Counted from the stretch's first letter, positions 23,982 through 34,453 are shown. The stretch: 53,219 bases of DNA from Billgrantia saliphila (GCF_002930105.1 NZ_PJRN01000020.1:1-53219), one strand, 5' to 3'. Numbers and translations are program-made. Notes: generated from the letters alone by a model not told the origin.

Positions 23982-26741
23982 ATGTCACTCGGAAACCGCC
24001 TGACACTCTGGATATTGTGTCTCCCCCTGCTAGTGCTGCTGGTCGTGGCGGTATTCGTGCTGCATCAGGATACCGAATGGCGCAGGTCAGCACTGAGCGA
24101 ACGACTCCTCACCGCCGCCGAGCTGCAGGCGCCGGAACTCGCCCGCGCGGTGCTCGACGACGATCGCACCCGCCTCGATGCCGAGGCGCGGCGGCTACTG
24201 GAGATCGAGGAGACACGCGGCGTCGGGCTGTACACCGATACCGGCGCCACCGTCCTCGAACTGGGACGCACCCGCGCGCAGGTGGCCGCCACTCCCCCGC
24301 TGGAAATCCAACTGGACACCAGCGGCGATCTTTGGCGGCTACTGGTGCCGCTGGCACCGCGTGAGGCCGATGGCATGGTGGCACAACGAGCCTGGCTCGA
24401 GCTCGACATCGATAGTCGCGCCCTTACGCTCGACTTCTATCGCCGCCTCGCCACTGCCGGACTGGGCTTGTTGATCATCGGCCTGCTGCTGTTCGTTCTT
24501 GCATCCACGCTCGGCCGACGACTGGATGCAAGCCTGAATGACGCCGCCGAGACACTGCGCCGACTGCGCGGTGGCGATCTGCACGCACGGCTACCCGAAA
24601 CCGGCGCGCCGGAGCTGCGCCGCCTGGCCCGACACGTCAATGCGCTGGGCGACGAGCTGGAGCAGTCGCACGAAAACATGCAGCGTCAGATCGAGCAGAC
24701 CACCGCGGACCTGCAGGAGTCGATGGAAACCATCGAGATCAAGAACATAGAACTCGACCTCGCGCATCGGCGCGCGCTGGAGGCGAACCGGGTCAAGTCG
24801 GAATTCCTCGCCAGCATGAGCCATGAGATCCGCACTCCACTTAACGGCATCGTCGGATTCTGTCGCTTGCTGGGTCGTTCGCGCCTGGACCCACGCCAGC
24901 GCGAATGGCTCGATCAGGTACATATCGCCTGTGACAACCTGCTCGCTCTGGTTAACGACGTGCTCGATTTTTCACGCATCGAGGCCGGCAGGCTCGAACT
25001 CGACCGGGCCGAGCTGGATATGGTCGCACTGGTCGACGAGGCCCTGGGGTTGCAGGCCCCGCTGGCGCACCAGAAGGGCTTGCACCTGCTGGGTCTGGTC
25101 TACGACGACGTTCCGGCGCCACTGCGCGGCGATCCGCTGCGTATACGCCAGGTGCTGACCAACCTGGTACACAACGCCCTGAAGTTCACCGAACAGGGCG
25201 AGGTTATCGTGCGGGTAATGGTCGAGGAGCACTGTGGCCAAGGACGGGTGCTGCTGCGCATCAGCGTCAGCGATACCGGCATCGGCCTCACCCCGCAGGA
25301 ACAGCACGACCTGTTTCAGGCCTTCCGCCAGGCCAGCGCTGGTCACTCGCGCCATTATGGCGGCTCCGGACTGGGCCTGGCGATCAGTCGCCAACTGGTC
25401 GAGCAGATGGGCGGACAGATCGCTGTGGAGAGCGAACCCTCTCAGGGCTCGACGTTCGCCTTTACGCTTCCCCTGGATATGGCCGGCACTAGCGAAGCAC
25501 TACCCGAGCGCATCCTCGACGGCGACCGCGTGGTGCTCTTTGAACCGCACGCCCCGACCCGTCGCGCGCTGGGCCATCTGCTGGAGCGCTGGGGAGCCCA
25601 TGTCGAGAAGGCAGCGGCGCCGGAAATCAACGGAACGCCGCCTGCCCTAATGATCGCCGCGCTCCCCATGGAGCTGAACGAAACTGTGCTGGCGGAGTGG
25701 CAGACCCGGCTCGACCTGAGTCCCTGCCCCTTGCTGTTGCTGGCCAACGTCACTCCGCTGGAACTACCCGATCTCAAGCTGCCGGTCGCCTGCGAGATAC
25801 TGTGCAAGCCGGTATCCCGCCAGGCGCTGACCGATGCCCTGCGCCGACAGCGAATGGCGCTGGGACAACCGCGTACGCTACCGCTCGGTCGGTCGCGCCT
25901 GCTGGTGGTCGACGACAATTCCATCAATCGTCGCCTACTGCGTGAATTGCTCGACAGGCCCGGGCTCGAGATCGTCGAAGCCGGCAGCGGCGAAGAGGCC
26001 CTGGCGCTGGCCGAGAGCGAGATCTTCCAACTGGTTCTGATGGATATCCGCATGCCCGGCATGGATGGGGTAGAGACGACGCGAGCCCTGCGCAGCCTGG
26101 GTGGTAGCTGGCTGAACTGTCCGATCATTGCCGTCACAGCACATGCTCTCGACAATGAACGCCAGTCGCTGCTCGATGCAGGCCTTCAGGAAGTACTGAT
26201 CAAGCCTGTGGACTCCCACCAGCTGGAAACCATCCTGCAGCGCCACCTGCCCTTGGCGACACCGCCAGCGAGGCCGACTCTGGCGACCTCTTCCGTACCG
26301 CCCGAGCCCATGATCCCGCCGCCTCCGGAACTCGAACACACCACCGAACTCGCCGTGGTGGACATGCAGCTCGGTACCCGGCTGGCGAACGGCAACGAGA
26401 GCCTGGCACGCGAACTGCTCGGCGAACTCGTCGCCTCGCTACCGACCAGCATGGCCGAGCTTCAAGCTGCGCTGGCAACGGAGGATGTCGAAGCGCTCCT
26501 CGACGCCGTGCATGCGCTCAATGGGGCCTGCCGCTACTGCGGCGCACCGCAGTTGGCCCTGGTGGCGGAAACGCTGGAGACGCGCCTGCGTTCACGGGGC
26601 ATGGAAGATGTCGATACGCTCATCGACGACCTGTTTCAGGCCATCGAGCGACTCATCGATTGGCAAGTCGAAGCTCAGGAGGCACCTTCCAGCACCACCA
26701 TGGCAAGCGCCAGTTCGGCCTCGTCGCTCAAGGACAAGTGA
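23982..26741 (+). CDS. Hybrid sensor histidine kinase, GacS/BarA type
   Basis: A 919-residue tripartite inner-membrane kinase. Two membrane helices (about residues 9-30 and 160-185) flank a periplasmic sensor; HAMP follows. The HisKA box is ASMSHEIRTPLNG with H281, and the ATPase has DTGIGL and GSGLGLAIS. A receiver domain has D688 in LMDIRMPGMDG, and an Hpt domain has H844 in VHALNGACRYCG. Residues about 515-630 look like a second, degenerate receiver. GacS/BarA phosphorylates GacA/UvrY to turn on csrB-type small RNAs. Naming rests on architecture and on neighbours cysM-rlmD-relA, which also lie near gacS in Pseudomonas. Its 3' end overlaps acpS convergently by 67 bp. Confidence 0.9.
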   Translation: MSLGNRLTLWILCLPLLVLLVVAVFVLHQDTEWRRSALSERLLTAAELQAPELARAVLDDDRTRLDAEARRLLEIEETRGVGLYTDTGATVLELGRTRAQVAATPPLEIQLDTSGDLWRLLVPLAPREADGMVAQRAWLELDIDSRALTLDFYRRLATAGLGLLIIGLLLFVLASTLGRRLDASLNDAAETLRRLRGGDLHARLPETGAPELRRLARHVNALGDELEQSHENMQRQIEQTTADLQESMETIEIKNIELDLAHRRALEANRVKSEFLASMSHEIRTPLNGIVGFCRLLGRSRLDPRQREWLDQVHIACDNLLALVNDVLDFSRIEAGRLELDRAELDMVALVDEALGLQAPLAHQKGLHLLGLVYDDVPAPLRGDPLRIRQVLTNLVHNALKFTEQGEVIVRVMVEEHCGQGRVLLRISVSDTGIGLTPQEQHDLFQAFRQASAGHSRHYGGSGLGLAISRQLVEQMGGQIAVESEPSQGSTFAFTLPLDMAGTSEALPERILDGDRVVLFEPHAPTRRALGHLLERWGAHVEKAAAPEINGTPPALMIAALPMELNETVLAEWQTRLDLSPCPLLLLANVTPLELPDLKLPVACEILCKPVSRQALTDALRRQRMALGQPRTLPLGRSRLLVVDDNSINRRLLRELLDRPGLEIVEAGSGEEALALAESEIFQLVLMDIRMPGMDGVETTRALRSLGGSWLNCPIIAVTAHALDNERQSLLDAGLQEVLIKPVDSHQLETILQRHLPLATPPARPTLATSSVPPEPMIPPPPELEHTTELAVVDMQLGTRLANGNESLARELLGELVASLPTSMAELQAALATEDVEALLDAVHALNGACRYCGAPQLALVAETLETRLRSRGMEDVDTLIDDLFQAIERLIDWQVEAQEAPSSTTMASASSASSLKDK

Positions 26742-27058
26742 ATGGCGCGCACACCGGCCACATCGGCGAGTTCGTGGGCGCGCCCGCTGAGCATCAACGA
26801 GGGACGCCCGAGGGCATCGCTGACCACCTGGATCTCGGCCCAGCGCATGCCGTGACGCAAGCCGACGCCCAACGCCTTGACGAAAGCTTCCTTGGCGGCA
26901 AAACGCTTGGCCAGGAAAGCCGCCTTGTCGTGGCGCTTATCCAGCCCTTCGCGTTCGATCGATCCCAGCACCCGTTCGGCGAAGCGCTCGCCATGGCGCG
27001 CCATGGCCGCCTCGAATCGCGCCACTTTGGCAATATCGGTGCCTACGCCGATGATCAT
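26675..27058 (-). CDS. acpS: Holo-[acyl-carrier-protein] synthase
   Basis: A 127-residue phosphopantetheinyl transferase that activates acyl carrier protein with the CoA arm for fatty-acid synthesis. The two signatures are [13 protein letters not shown] at the N-terminus and [12 protein letters not shown] in the middle, which bind magnesium and CoA; length is normal. The start overlaps the pdxJ stop (ATGA), so translation is coupled to pdxJ as the last gene of the lepA operon. The last 22 codons overlap the hybrid kinase gene on the other strand, so the two transcripts are complementary there. Confidence 0.95.
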   Translation of the reverse strand: MIIGVGTDIAKVARFEAAMARHGERFAERVLGSIEREGLDKRHDKAAFLAKRFAAKEAFVKALGVGLRHGMRWAEIQVVSDALGRPSLMLSGRAHELADVAGVRAIHLSLSDEAELALAMVVLEGAS

Positions 27059-27855
27059 GCGTGGTCGTCGCCATCCTCGTGGTGGTGATGTTCATGCTCT
27101 TCCAGCGAAGCGATGAAACCGGCTTCCTGGCCGGCGATCATCAGACGCTTCATTTCCGCCACCGCCTCCTTGAGGCCGACGAATAGCGCCCGCGCGATGA
27201 TGGCATGACCGATGTTCAGTTCGTGAAGACCGGGAATCGCGGCGATCGACTCAACGTTATGATAGTGCAGGCCATGGCCGGCGTTGACCGTCAACCCGAG
27301 CTCGAGCGCCATCTCCGCCGCCGCCGACAGGCGCGCAAACTCCCGCCGGGCTTGCGCACCGCCACATTCGGCATAGGCGCCGGTGTGCAGCTCTATCACC
27401 GGCGCGCCTGCGCGCTTGGCCGCCTCGATCTGACTCGGCTCCGGATCGATGAACAGCGATACCGCGCAGCCGGCGGCCGCCAGACGTTGGCAGGCAGCGG
27501 CGATAACATCGAAACCGCCGACCACATCCAACCCCCCTTCGGTGGTCAGCTCCTCGCGCTTCTCCGGCACCAGGCAGACGTGTGCCGGACGCAGCTCCTC
27601 AGCCAGGGCCAGCATCTCCTCGGTAACGGCCATTTCGAGGTTCATGCGCGTGTTGAGCACCTCGGCAAGAATGCGCACGTCGCGCTCCTGGATATGGCGA
27701 CGATCCTCTCGCAGATGCACGGTAATGCCGTCGGCGCCCGCCTCCTCGGCCAGCAGCGCCGCCTGGACGGGGTCCGGATAGCGCGTACCGCGGGCCTGTC
27801 GCAGCGTAGCGATATGATCGATATTGACACCGAGCAGAATGCGCGGGGGATGCAT
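27055..27855 (-). CDS. pdxJ: Pyridoxine 5'-phosphate synthase, with histidine-rich tail
   Basis: A 266-residue TIM-barrel enzyme that joins aminoacetone phosphate and deoxyxylulose phosphate to form pyridoxine 5'-phosphate (vitamin B6). Conserved parts are [62 protein letters not shown] and [12 protein letters not shown]. The family is about 243 residues long; here about 20 extra residues end in [15 protein letters not shown], an acidic, histidine-rich tail that could bind metal. The frame is intact and the tail ends exactly at the acpS start. It is 35 bp downstream of recO. Confidence 0.95.
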   Translation of the reverse strand: MHPPRILLGVNIDHIATLRQARGTRYPDPVQAALLAEEAGADGITVHLREDRRHIQERDVRILAEVLNTRMNLEMAVTEEMLALAEELRPAHVCLVPEKREELTTEGGLDVVGGFDVIAAACQRLAAAGCAVSLFIDPEPSQIEAAKRAGAPVIELHTGAYAECGGAQARREFARLSAAAEMALELGLTVNAGHGLHYHNVESIAAIPGLHELNIGHAIIARALFVGLKEAVAEMKRLMIAGQEAGFIASLEEHEHHHHEDGDDHA

Positions 27856-27890
27856 GGCTTTCTCCAGCAGCAGGTCGATGGGAAACGCTT

Positions 27891-28592
27891 TCAGTGTGAG
27901 GGGGAACGGCGCCGCTCGGCAAGTTGGCGCATCAGCTCGCGTGAGCGCAACGGGCGCGTACCGAGCAGTGGTGCCAGTGCCGCTCGAGCAATCGCCTTGG
28001 CCGGGCCGGTGAGGCCCGGCACCTCCCAGTCGCCGCCGGCCAGCAGCCGCAGGGTACGTCCGTCGAGCCCGGGCTCGCCGGGCACGAAGGCCCGCGACGC
28101 GGCATCGAAGCGATAGCGACCCTGGGGGTCGAGCTCACCGCCATCGGGCGTGGTGTAACGCGGTGCAGCGTCCAGCGCATCGAGCAGGGCGAATTCCAGC
28201 CGCCGCAGCGCCACGGCCCGCCCCTCGGGACGCGGCAGCGCTTCCAGCAATGCCGTGTAATAGGCGAACACCTCGGCCGCGGGCAACTCCACCGGCAGGG
28301 TGCGCGTCAGCAGTTCATTGGCATAGAGTCCGCACAGCAATCCCTCGCCGGCGAGCAGTGCTGCCGCGCCATGGCTTTCCATCAGGCGCAGACGCTTGAG
28401 TTCGCCCTCTCCCACCCAGGTCACGTGCAGCGGGGCGAAGGGTTGCAGCCGCCCGCGCGAGCGTGAGCCGGGGCGCTGTACGCCCTGAGCCACCGCTCGC
28501 ACTCGGCCGTGCTCAAGGGTGAGCAGCTCCACCAGTGCGCTGGTCTCGCGATAGGGACGCTTATGCAGGAGAAAGGCCGGCTGCGGCTGCAT
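27891..28592 (-). CDS. recO: DNA repair protein RecO
   Basis: A 233-residue recombination mediator that, with RecR, helps load RecA onto SSB-coated DNA in RecF-pathway gap repair. The N-terminal OB fold begins [20 protein letters not shown] and continues [17 protein letters not shown]; the rest is the helical domain with [14 protein letters not shown]. The zinc-type cysteines of some RecO proteins are absent. ATG 28592 is used. A TTG at 28601 that overlaps the era stop would add three residues; neither has a strong ribosome-binding site, so translation probably depends on coupling with era. Confidence 0.92.
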   Translation of the reverse strand: MQPQPAFLLHKRPYRETSALVELLTLEHGRVRAVAQGVQRPGSRSRGRLQPFAPLHVTWVGEGELKRLRLMESHGAAALLAGEGLLCGLYANELLTRTLPVELPAAEVFAYYTALLEALPRPEGRAVALRRLEFALLDALDAAPRYTTPDGGELDPQGRYRFDAASRAFVPGEPGLDGRTLRLLAGGDWEVPGLTGPAKAIARAALAPLLGTRPLRSRELMRQLAERRRSPSH

Positions 28593-28597
28593 GGGGG

Positions 28598-29497
28598 TCA
28601 ATCCAGGTCGTAACCTAGGCTCTTGAGCGCCCTCTCATCGTCCGACCAGCCACGCTTCACCTTGACCCACAGGTTGAGCATGACCTTGGTGTCCAGGGCG
28701 CGCTCCATGTCGATGCGCGCCTCGCGACCGATGCTCTTGATCCGCTCGCCCTTGTCGCCGATGAGGATCTTCTTCTGGCCGGAGCGCTCCACCAGGATCA
28801 GCGCGCTGATGTGCACGATCTTGCCCTCGTCGCGGAACTCCTCGATCTCCACCGTGACCTGATAGGGCAGCTCATCGCCGAGCTGGCGCATGATTTTCTC
28901 GCGCACCAGCTCCGCCGCCAGGAAGCGCTGGCTCCTGTCGGTGACCTGATCGTCGGGGAAGTGATGCATGCCTTCGGGAAGGTGCTTGGCCACCTCCCCC
29001 TCGAGCTCCGACACGTTGGTGCCATGCTTGGCCGAAACGGGAATAATGGCGGCGAACTCACGCCGCGCCCCGACATCGGCGAGCCAGGGCAGCAGCGTGC
29101 TCTTGTCCTCGATCCGATCGACCTTGTTGACCGCCAGAATCACCGGCGCCTCGACGTGCTCGAGGCGCTGCAGCACCACCTGATCCTCTTCGGTCCAGCG
29201 GGTACGGTCGACGATGAAGACGACACAATCGACGTCGCGCAGCGCCTGGGTAGCCGCCTGGTTCATGAAGCGGTTGATCGCCTTGTTGCGATCGCGCCCC
29301 AGGATATGGATGCCGGGCGTATCCACATAGATGAACTGCGCTTCGCCTTCGGTCTTGATGCCCATGACCTGGTGTCGCGTGGTCTGGGGCCGGCGAGACG
29401 TAATCGATATCTTCTGACCCAGGATGCGGTTCATCAGGGTCGATTTGCCCACGTTGGGCCGCCCCACGATTGCCACGAAGCCACAGGTTTCGTTCAT
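28598..29497 (-). CDS. era: GTPase Era
   Basis: A 299-residue essential GTPase that binds the 3' end of 16S rRNA and aids 30S subunit maturation. The GTPase domain has G1 [10 protein letters not shown]2 [11 protein letters not shown]3 DTPGIH, G4 NKVD and G5 VSAKHG. The C-terminal KH domain contains [20 protein letters not shown]. Start codon ATG 29497 overlaps the rnc stop by four bases (ATGA), the conserved rnc-era coupling. The frame is open upstream but only within rnc. Length matches the 301 residues of E. coli Era. Confidence 0.97.
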   Translation of the reverse strand: MNETCGFVAIVGRPNVGKSTLMNRILGQKISITSRRPQTTRHQVMGIKTEGEAQFIYVDTPGIHILGRDRNKAINRFMNQAATQALRDVDCVVFIVDRTRWTEEDQVVLQRLEHVEAPVILAVNKVDRIEDKSTLLPWLADVGARREFAAIIPVSAKHGTNVSELEGEVAKHLPEGMHHFPDDQVTDRSQRFLAAELVREKIMRQLGDELPYQVTVEIEEFRDEGKIVHISALILVERSGQKKILIGDKGERIKSIGREARIDMERALDTKVMLNLWVKVKRGWSDDERALKSLGYDLD

Positions 29498-30186
29498 GAG
29501 TTGCCTCCTCCGCGGATCTCGAGCCGCGCTAGCGCCAGCTCGGCGGCCTGCTGCTCGGCATGTCGACGACTGGACCCGGTGCCCAGGGTATGCGAATCGA
29601 GCAGTTCGACGTGACACTCCACGGTGAAGGTCTGGTCGTGTGCCTCCCCTTCCACCGTCACCACTTCGTAGCGCGGTAGCGGCGACTGACGCGACTGCAG
29701 GAACTCCTGCAGGCGGGTCTTGGGATCCTTCTGTGTGTCCTGCAGGTCGATGGATTCCAGCCGTTCGGCGTACCAGGCCAGCACGCGGGCCCGAGCCACA
29801 TTCATGCCGGCATCCAGGTAGATCGCCCCGAGCACGGCCTCGACGGCATCGGCCAGGATTGAATCGCGACGATGACCACCGCTCTTCATCTCGCCGGAGC
29901 CCAGCCGCAGGCATTCGCCGAAGGCCATCTCGCGGGCCAACTCGGCCAACGTCTGGCCGCGCACCAGGCGGGCACGCAGGCGCGAAAGCTGCCCCTCGCG
30001 CGCCTGGGGAAAGCGCTCGTAGAGCGCCTCGGCGATGACGAAATTGACGATGGAATCGCCCAGGAACTCCAGGCGTTCGTTGTTCTGGCCCCCGTAGCTG
30101 CGATGGGTCATGGCCAGTTCCAGCAAGGCATTATCGTGGAAGGTGTGGCCGATGCGACGACTGAAGGCGGTAAGGGATTTGCTCAC
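29494..30186 (-). CDS. rnc: Ribonuclease III
   Basis: A 230-residue double-strand-specific endonuclease that processes rRNA precursors and structured mRNAs. The catalytic signature is [20 protein letters not shown] (about residues 35-54), with further metal ligands in [13 protein letters not shown]. The C-terminal double-stranded-RNA-binding domain runs from about KTRLQEFLQ to [16 protein letters not shown]. It sits between lepB (24 bp gap) and era (overlap), the same order as in E. coli and Pseudomonas. RNase III commonly cuts its own leader; the lepB-rnc gap is too short to judge this. Confidence 0.97.
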   Translation of the reverse strand: MSKSLTAFSRRIGHTFHDNALLELAMTHRSYGGQNNERLEFLGDSIVNFVIAEALYERFPQAREGQLSRLRARLVRGQTLAELAREMAFGECLRLGSGEMKSGGHRRDSILADAVEAVLGAIYLDAGMNVARARVLAWYAERLESIDLQDTQKDPKTRLQEFLQSRQSPLPRYEVVTVEGEAHDQTFTVECHVELLDSHTLGTGSSRRHAEQQAAELALARLEIRGGGNS

Positions 30187-30210
30187 GAAATTCCTGTTGA
30201 TTCTGGTCCA

Positions 30211-31014
30211 TCAATGGATGCGACGGATCTGGGTGAAGCTCGGCAGGCCGCCATCCCAGTGCATCCACACGGCAAACGCTCGGCCGACGACGTTCTCCTC
30301 CGGCACGAAGCCCCAGTAGCGGCTGTCGTTGGAGTGGTCACGATTGTCGCCCATGGTGAAGTAGTGCCCTTCGGGAACGACGACTTCACGGACCCGAGGG
30401 CCGGGATCCCGGGGATTATTGTAGATTCGATGGCTGGACTCGCCCAGTTGCTCCTCGAGCAGCCACTCGCCGGGAGCCGTAGCGGGCGTCTCGTCGAGCA
30501 GGCGTTTGGGCACCGGCTCGCCATTGATATACAGCTGCTTGTCTTCGTAGCGCAGCGTATCGCCCGGCAGGCCCACCACACGCTTGATGAAGTTCACAGA
30601 GGGCTCGCTGGGGAAGCGAAACACCATGACGTCGCCTCGCTGCGGCTCGCCCACTTCGATGATGCGATCGTGCGTAACCGGCAGACGCAGGCCATAGGCA
30701 TACTTGTTGACCAGAATGAAGTCGCCGACTTCAAGCGTGGGACGCATCGAGCCCGAAGGAATCTGGAACGGCTCCACCAGGAAGCTACGCAGCAACAGCA
30801 CGACCAGCAGCACCGGGAAGAAGGAACGCGCATAGTCGACCGGCCAGGGCTCCTTGAGCGCCCGCTCGCGAGCGCTCTCCTCGAGACCTTCGGTGGTACC
30901 CGCCTCCACCTCGGCCAGCTTACGATGGCGCGCGGGACGCCACCAGACGATATCGAGCAGCCAGATCAGGCCGGTGAGGGCTACCGCCACCACCAACAGA
31001 AGTGAGAAATCCAT
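30211..31014 (-). CDS. lepB: Signal peptidase I
   Basis: A 267-residue inner-membrane serine protease that removes signal peptides from exported preproteins. Two N-terminal hydrophobic segments (about residues 4-23 and 63-82) anchor it. The nucleophilic serine is in QIPSGSMRPTL and the general-base lysine in NFIKRVVGLPGD; the later boxes are YFTMGDNRDHSNDSR and RAFAVW. Shorter than the 324 residues of E. coli LepB but similar to the Pseudomonas enzyme. It is 13 bp after lepA and precedes rnc in the operon. Confidence 0.96.
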   Translation of the reverse strand: MDFSLLLVVAVALTGLIWLLDIVWWRPARHRKLAEVEAGTTEGLEESARERALKEPWPVDYARSFFPVLLVVLLLRSFLVEPFQIPSGSMRPTLEVGDFILVNKYAYGLRLPVTHDRIIEVGEPQRGDVMVFRFPSEPSVNFIKRVVGLPGDTLRYEDKQLYINGEPVPKRLLDETPATAPGEWLLEEQLGESSHRIYNNPRDPGPRVREVVVPEGHYFTMGDNRDHSNDSRYWGFVPEENVVGRAFAVWMHWDGGLPSFTQIRRIH

Positions 31015-31027
31015 AGTGTCGCCGGTC

Positions 31028-32845
31028 CTAGTCGTTCACCTTGAGCACGGCCAGGAAGGCGTCTTGGGGAATTTCCACCCGACCGACCTGTTTCATGCGT
31101 TTCTTGCCCGCTTTCTGCTTCTCGAGCAGCTTCTTCTTGCGCGTCACGTCACCGCCATAGCACTTCGCGGTGACGTTCTTGCGCAGCGCCTTGACCGTGG
31201 AGCGCGCCACTACCTGGCCGCCGATGGCCGCCTGTATCGCCACGTCGAACATCTGGCGCGGAATCAGCTCCTTCATCTTTTCGACCAGCACTCGGCCGCG
31301 CGAGTGAGCGTGATCGCGATGAATGATCACCGCCAATGCGTCGACCCGGTCGCCGTTGATCAGCACGTCCAGACGCACCAGTTTGGCCGCCTCGAAGCGC
31401 TCGAAATTGTAATCCAAGGAGGCATAACCCTTGGAAATGGACTTGAGCCGATCGAAGAAATCCATCACCACTTCGGACATGGGCAGCTCGTAGGTGAGCT
31501 GGATCTGGCTGCCGAGGAACTGCATGTCGAGCTGGTTGCCGCGACGGTTCTCGCACTCCATGATCACGTTGCCGACGAACTCCTGCGGCACCAGGATGCT
31601 GGCACGCACGATCGGCTCGCGCATCTCTTCCACATCGGCCATGTCGGGCAGCTTGGACGGGTTGGAGACGTAGCGGATATCGCCGTTTTTCATTGCCAAC
31701 TCATAGACCACGGTAGGTGCCGTGGTGAGCAGGTCCAGATCGTACTCACGCTCGAGACGCTCCTGGATGATCTCCATGTGCAGCGTGCCGAGGAAGCCGA
31801 CGCGGAAACCGAAACCGAGGGCGTCGGAGTTCTCGGGCTCGTATTCCAGCGAGGCGTCGTTGAGCGCCAGCTTCTCCAGCGCGTCGCGGAAATCCTCATA
31901 GTCGTCGGCGCTGACCGGGAACATGCCGGCGTAAACCTGCGGCTTGACCTTCTGGAAGCCGGGCAGGCGCGGCACGTCGGGGGTCTTGGCGTGGGTGATG
32001 GTATCCCCCACCGGAGCACCCTGGATATCCTTGATCCCCGCCACCACGAAGCCCACTTCGCCGGCGCGCAGGATGTTGGTCTCCTTGCGCAGCGGCGTGA
32101 AGATCCCCACTTCGTTGGCCTGCCAATCGCGCCCCGTGGATTTGATGCGAATTTTCTCGCCCTTCTTCAGCGTGCCATCGAAGATGCGCACCAGCGAGAC
32201 GACACCGAGATAGTTGTCGAACCAGGAGTCGATGATCAGCGCCTGCAATGGCGATCCGGGGTCACCCTTGGGTGGCGGAATGTCGCGCACCAGACGTTCG
32301 AGTAGCGCATCGATGCCGAGCCCGCTCTTGGCCGACACCTGGCAGGCATCGGTGGCATCGAGACCGATGATCTCCTCGATCTCATGGGATACCTTGTCGG
32401 GATCGGCCTGGGGCAGGTCCATCTTGTTGAGCACCGGCAGCACCTCGAGCCCCTGCTCGATGGCGGTGTAGCAGTTCGCTACCGATTGCGCCTCGACGCC
32501 TTGAGCGGCGTCCACGACCAGCAAGGCTCCTTCGCAGGCATAGAGAGAGCGCGAAACCTCGTAGGAAAAGTCCACGTGCCCCGGGGTATCGATGAAATTA
32601 AGCTGGTAGGTTTTGCCATCCTGAGCATGGTAATCCAGCGTCACCGACTGCGCCTTGATGGTAATGCCGCGCTCACGCTCGAGGTCCATCGAGTCGAGCA
32701 CCTGCTCCTTCAGCTCGCGCTCGGTCAGCCCGCCGCAACTCTGGATCAGACGATCGGCAAGCGTGGATTTGCCGTGGTCGATATGCGCAATGATCGAGAA
32801 GTTTCTTATGTGACTGAGTTTGCTGCTTTTTTCTGCTTCAGACAT
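31028..32845 (-). CDS. lepA: Elongation factor 4 (LepA), ribosomal back-translocase GTPase
   Basis: A 605-residue translational GTPase that remodels stalled ribosomes and affects initiation. The G domain has [30 protein letters not shown] and [10 protein letters not shown]. The C-terminal domain specific to EF4 ends [27 protein letters not shown] shortened by the usual basic stretch and [12 protein letters not shown]. The start at [19 protein letters not shown] is chosen by homology; the frame remains open 40 codons upstream without conserved sequence. The ribosome-binding site is weak. It is the first gene of the seven-gene operon ending with acpS. Confidence 0.96.
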   Translation of the reverse strand: MSEAEKSSKLSHIRNFSIIAHIDHGKSTLADRLIQSCGGLTERELKEQVLDSMDLERERGITIKAQSVTLDYHAQDGKTYQLNFIDTPGHVDFSYEVSRSLYACEGALLVVDAAQGVEAQSVANCYTAIEQGLEVLPVLNKMDLPQADPDKVSHEIEEIIGLDATDACQVSAKSGLGIDALLERLVRDIPPPKGDPGSPLQALIIDSWFDNYLGVVSLVRIFDGTLKKGEKIRIKSTGRDWQANEVGIFTPLRKETNILRAGEVGFVVAGIKDIQGAPVGDTITHAKTPDVPRLPGFQKVKPQVYAGMFPVSADDYEDFRDALEKLALNDASLEYEPENSDALGFGFRVGFLGTLHMEIIQERLEREYDLDLLTTAPTVVYELAMKNGDIRYVSNPSKLPDMADVEEMREPIVRASILVPQEFVGNVIMECENRRGNQLDMQFLGSQIQLTYELPMSEVVMDFFDRLKSISKGYASLDYNFERFEAAKLVRLDVLINGDRVDALAVIIHRDHAHSRGRVLVEKMKELIPRQMFDVAIQAAIGGQVVARSTVKALRKNVTAKCYGGDVTRKKKLLEKQKAGKKRMKQVGRVEIPQDAFLAVLKVND

Positions 32846-32924
32846 GAGGAGATCCGGTTCGTGCACACGCCCGGGCCATGTTTGGAGAAGCAAACAGCAG
32901 ACGGGCATGCAAGAAGATGGCGGT

Positions 32925-32953
32925 ATTGTACCGGCATGACAGAGGGTTGGACA
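32925..32953 (-). promoter_or_regulatory. Sigma-70 promoter of the lepA operon
   Basis: On the minus strand TACAAT (32930 to 32925) lies 17 bp from TGTCCA (32953 to 32948). The cysM promoter has the same -35 and spacing. The start near 32918 gives a leader of about 73 nt. Confidence 0.6.
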
Positions 32954-32978
32954 GCGCAGCCGCACGACACGAATACGA

Positions 32979-33008
32979 CGACGCCTCCCGCCATGGCGGG
33001 AGGCGTCG
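32979..33008 (-). terminator. Terminator-like palindrome after mucD
   Basis: A perfect palindrome, 15 bp on each side of its centre, starts about 20 bp after the mucD stop. The GC-rich stem is strong but the following tract on the minus strand is only weakly T-rich. It probably ends the rpoE-muc operon before the lepA promoter. Confidence 0.65.
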
Positions 33009-33028
33009 AAAGGGAATGCTCGAACCGG

Positions 33029-34453
33029 TCAGCCGCGTCCGAGCCTCAGCGCCACGAACAGCGAGCGCCCCTCACGATAGAGCCGTACCGGCACCGCGCG
33101 ATCGGTCGGCATCGATTCGATCAGTTCGCGTAGCTGCTCACCGCTCTCCACGGCACGATGATCGACACTGACGATGACGTCACCCGGCACAATACCCGCT
33201 TCGGCTGCGGCACCGCCTGGATCAACTTCGCGCACCAGCACGCCGGTGTCGAGCCCCAGGCGCTGGAGTTCGGTCTCGTCGAGCTCGGCTACGGCGATAC
33301 CCAATCGCGCCTGGGCGTTGCCACCACTCTTCTCCGCCACCTCGGACTCGCTATCGGGCCAGTCACCGATGGTCACGTCCAGTGTCTGGCGCTCGCCGTC
33401 GCGCAGAATGGTCAGCTCGGCCTCCTCGCCCGGTGTCACTCTGCCAATCAAGCGCGGCAGGTTGCGCGAACGCTCGACCTCTTCCCCGTCGACCTCGAGC
33501 ACGATGTCGCCCGCCTCAAGACCGGCACGAGCCGCCGGGCCCTCCGGATCGAGATCGGCGATCAAAGCACCGCTGGGGCTATCCATGCCGAACGACTCGG
33601 CCAGGTCGCGCGAGACAGGCTGGATCATCACGCCCAGCCAGCCGCGATGCACGCGTCCATCTTCGCGCAGCTGGTTGGCGACATCCATGGCCACGTTAAT
33701 GGGTATGGCGAACGACAGCCCCATGAACCCACCGCTACGGGTGAATATCTGGGAGTTGATCCCCACCACTTCGCCATCCAGATTGAACAGCGGCCCTCCG
33801 GAATTGCCCGGGTTGATAGCCACGTCGGTCTGGATGAACGGCACGTAAGCGTCGCGTGGCAGCGTGCGATTGATGGCACTGATGATACCGGCGGTCACGG
33901 AGTGCTCGAAGCCGAACGGTGAGCCGATGGCGGCCACCCACTCGCCTACCTGCAGCGCGTCGGAATCCCCCATCCGCAGGGTGGGCAACCCCTCGGCCTC
34001 GACCTTGAGCAGCGCCACGTCGGTCTGGGTATCGGCCCCCACCAGCTCGGCCGCCAGCTCGCGGCGATCGTTGAGGCGTACGAGGATCTCATCGGCGCCC
34101 TCGACCACGTGGGCATTGGTCAGCACATAGCCGTCTTCGCTGATAATGAAGCCGGAGCCCAGGGACTGCCGCTCCTGACCTTGATCTTGGCCGGGCCCTC
34201 CTCCCGGAGGCATGGGAAGGCGATCACCAAAGAAATGACGAAATATCTCTGGAATCTCCTGGCCACCGAACCCATGGAAGGCCTGATCTCTTCCCGGCAC
34301 GACGCGCGTGGAGGAGATATTGACCACCCCCGGGGCGGCCTCCTTCACCAACCCCGTGAAGTCGGGTAGCTCCTGAGCGAGTGCCGCTTGGCTGGAAACG
34401 AACAGGGCCAAGAGAAACGCCCAGAGGGAAACGTGTCGCATCATTGGCTTCAT
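33029..34453 (-). CDS. mucD: Periplasmic serine protease MucD (DegP/HtrA family)
   Basis: A 474-residue Do-type protease and chaperone for misfolded envelope proteins. A signal peptide ends at QAALAQE (about residue 27). The catalytic triad is H115 in TNAHVV, D145 in TDVALL and S218 in GNSGGP. Two PDZ domains follow (about residues 275-370 and 385-465). A glycine/proline/glutamine-rich loop LA (residues 80-97) precedes the protease core. AGGAG lies 5 nt before the ATG. In Pseudomonas MucD restrains AlgU activity. Here it follows mucB after a 132-bp gap with no mucC between. Confidence 0.93.
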   Translation of the reverse strand: MKPMMRHVSLWAFLLALFVSSQAALAQELPDFTGLVKEAAPGVVNISSTRVVPGRDQAFHGFGGQEIPEIFRHFFGDRLPMPPGGGPGQDQGQERQSLGSGFIISEDGYVLTNAHVVEGADEILVRLNDRRELAAELVGADTQTDVALLKVEAEGLPTLRMGDSDALQVGEWVAAIGSPFGFEHSVTAGIISAINRTLPRDAYVPFIQTDVAINPGNSGGPLFNLDGEVVGINSQIFTRSGGFMGLSFAIPINVAMDVANQLREDGRVHRGWLGVMIQPVSRDLAESFGMDSPSGALIADLDPEGPAARAGLEAGDIVLEVDGEEVERSRNLPRLIGRVTPGEEAELTILRDGERQTLDVTIGDWPDSESEVAEKSGGNAQARLGIAVAELDETELQRLGLDTGVLVREVDPGGAAAEAGIVPGDVIVSVDHRAVESGEQLRELIESMPTDRAVPVRLYREGRSLFVALRLGRG

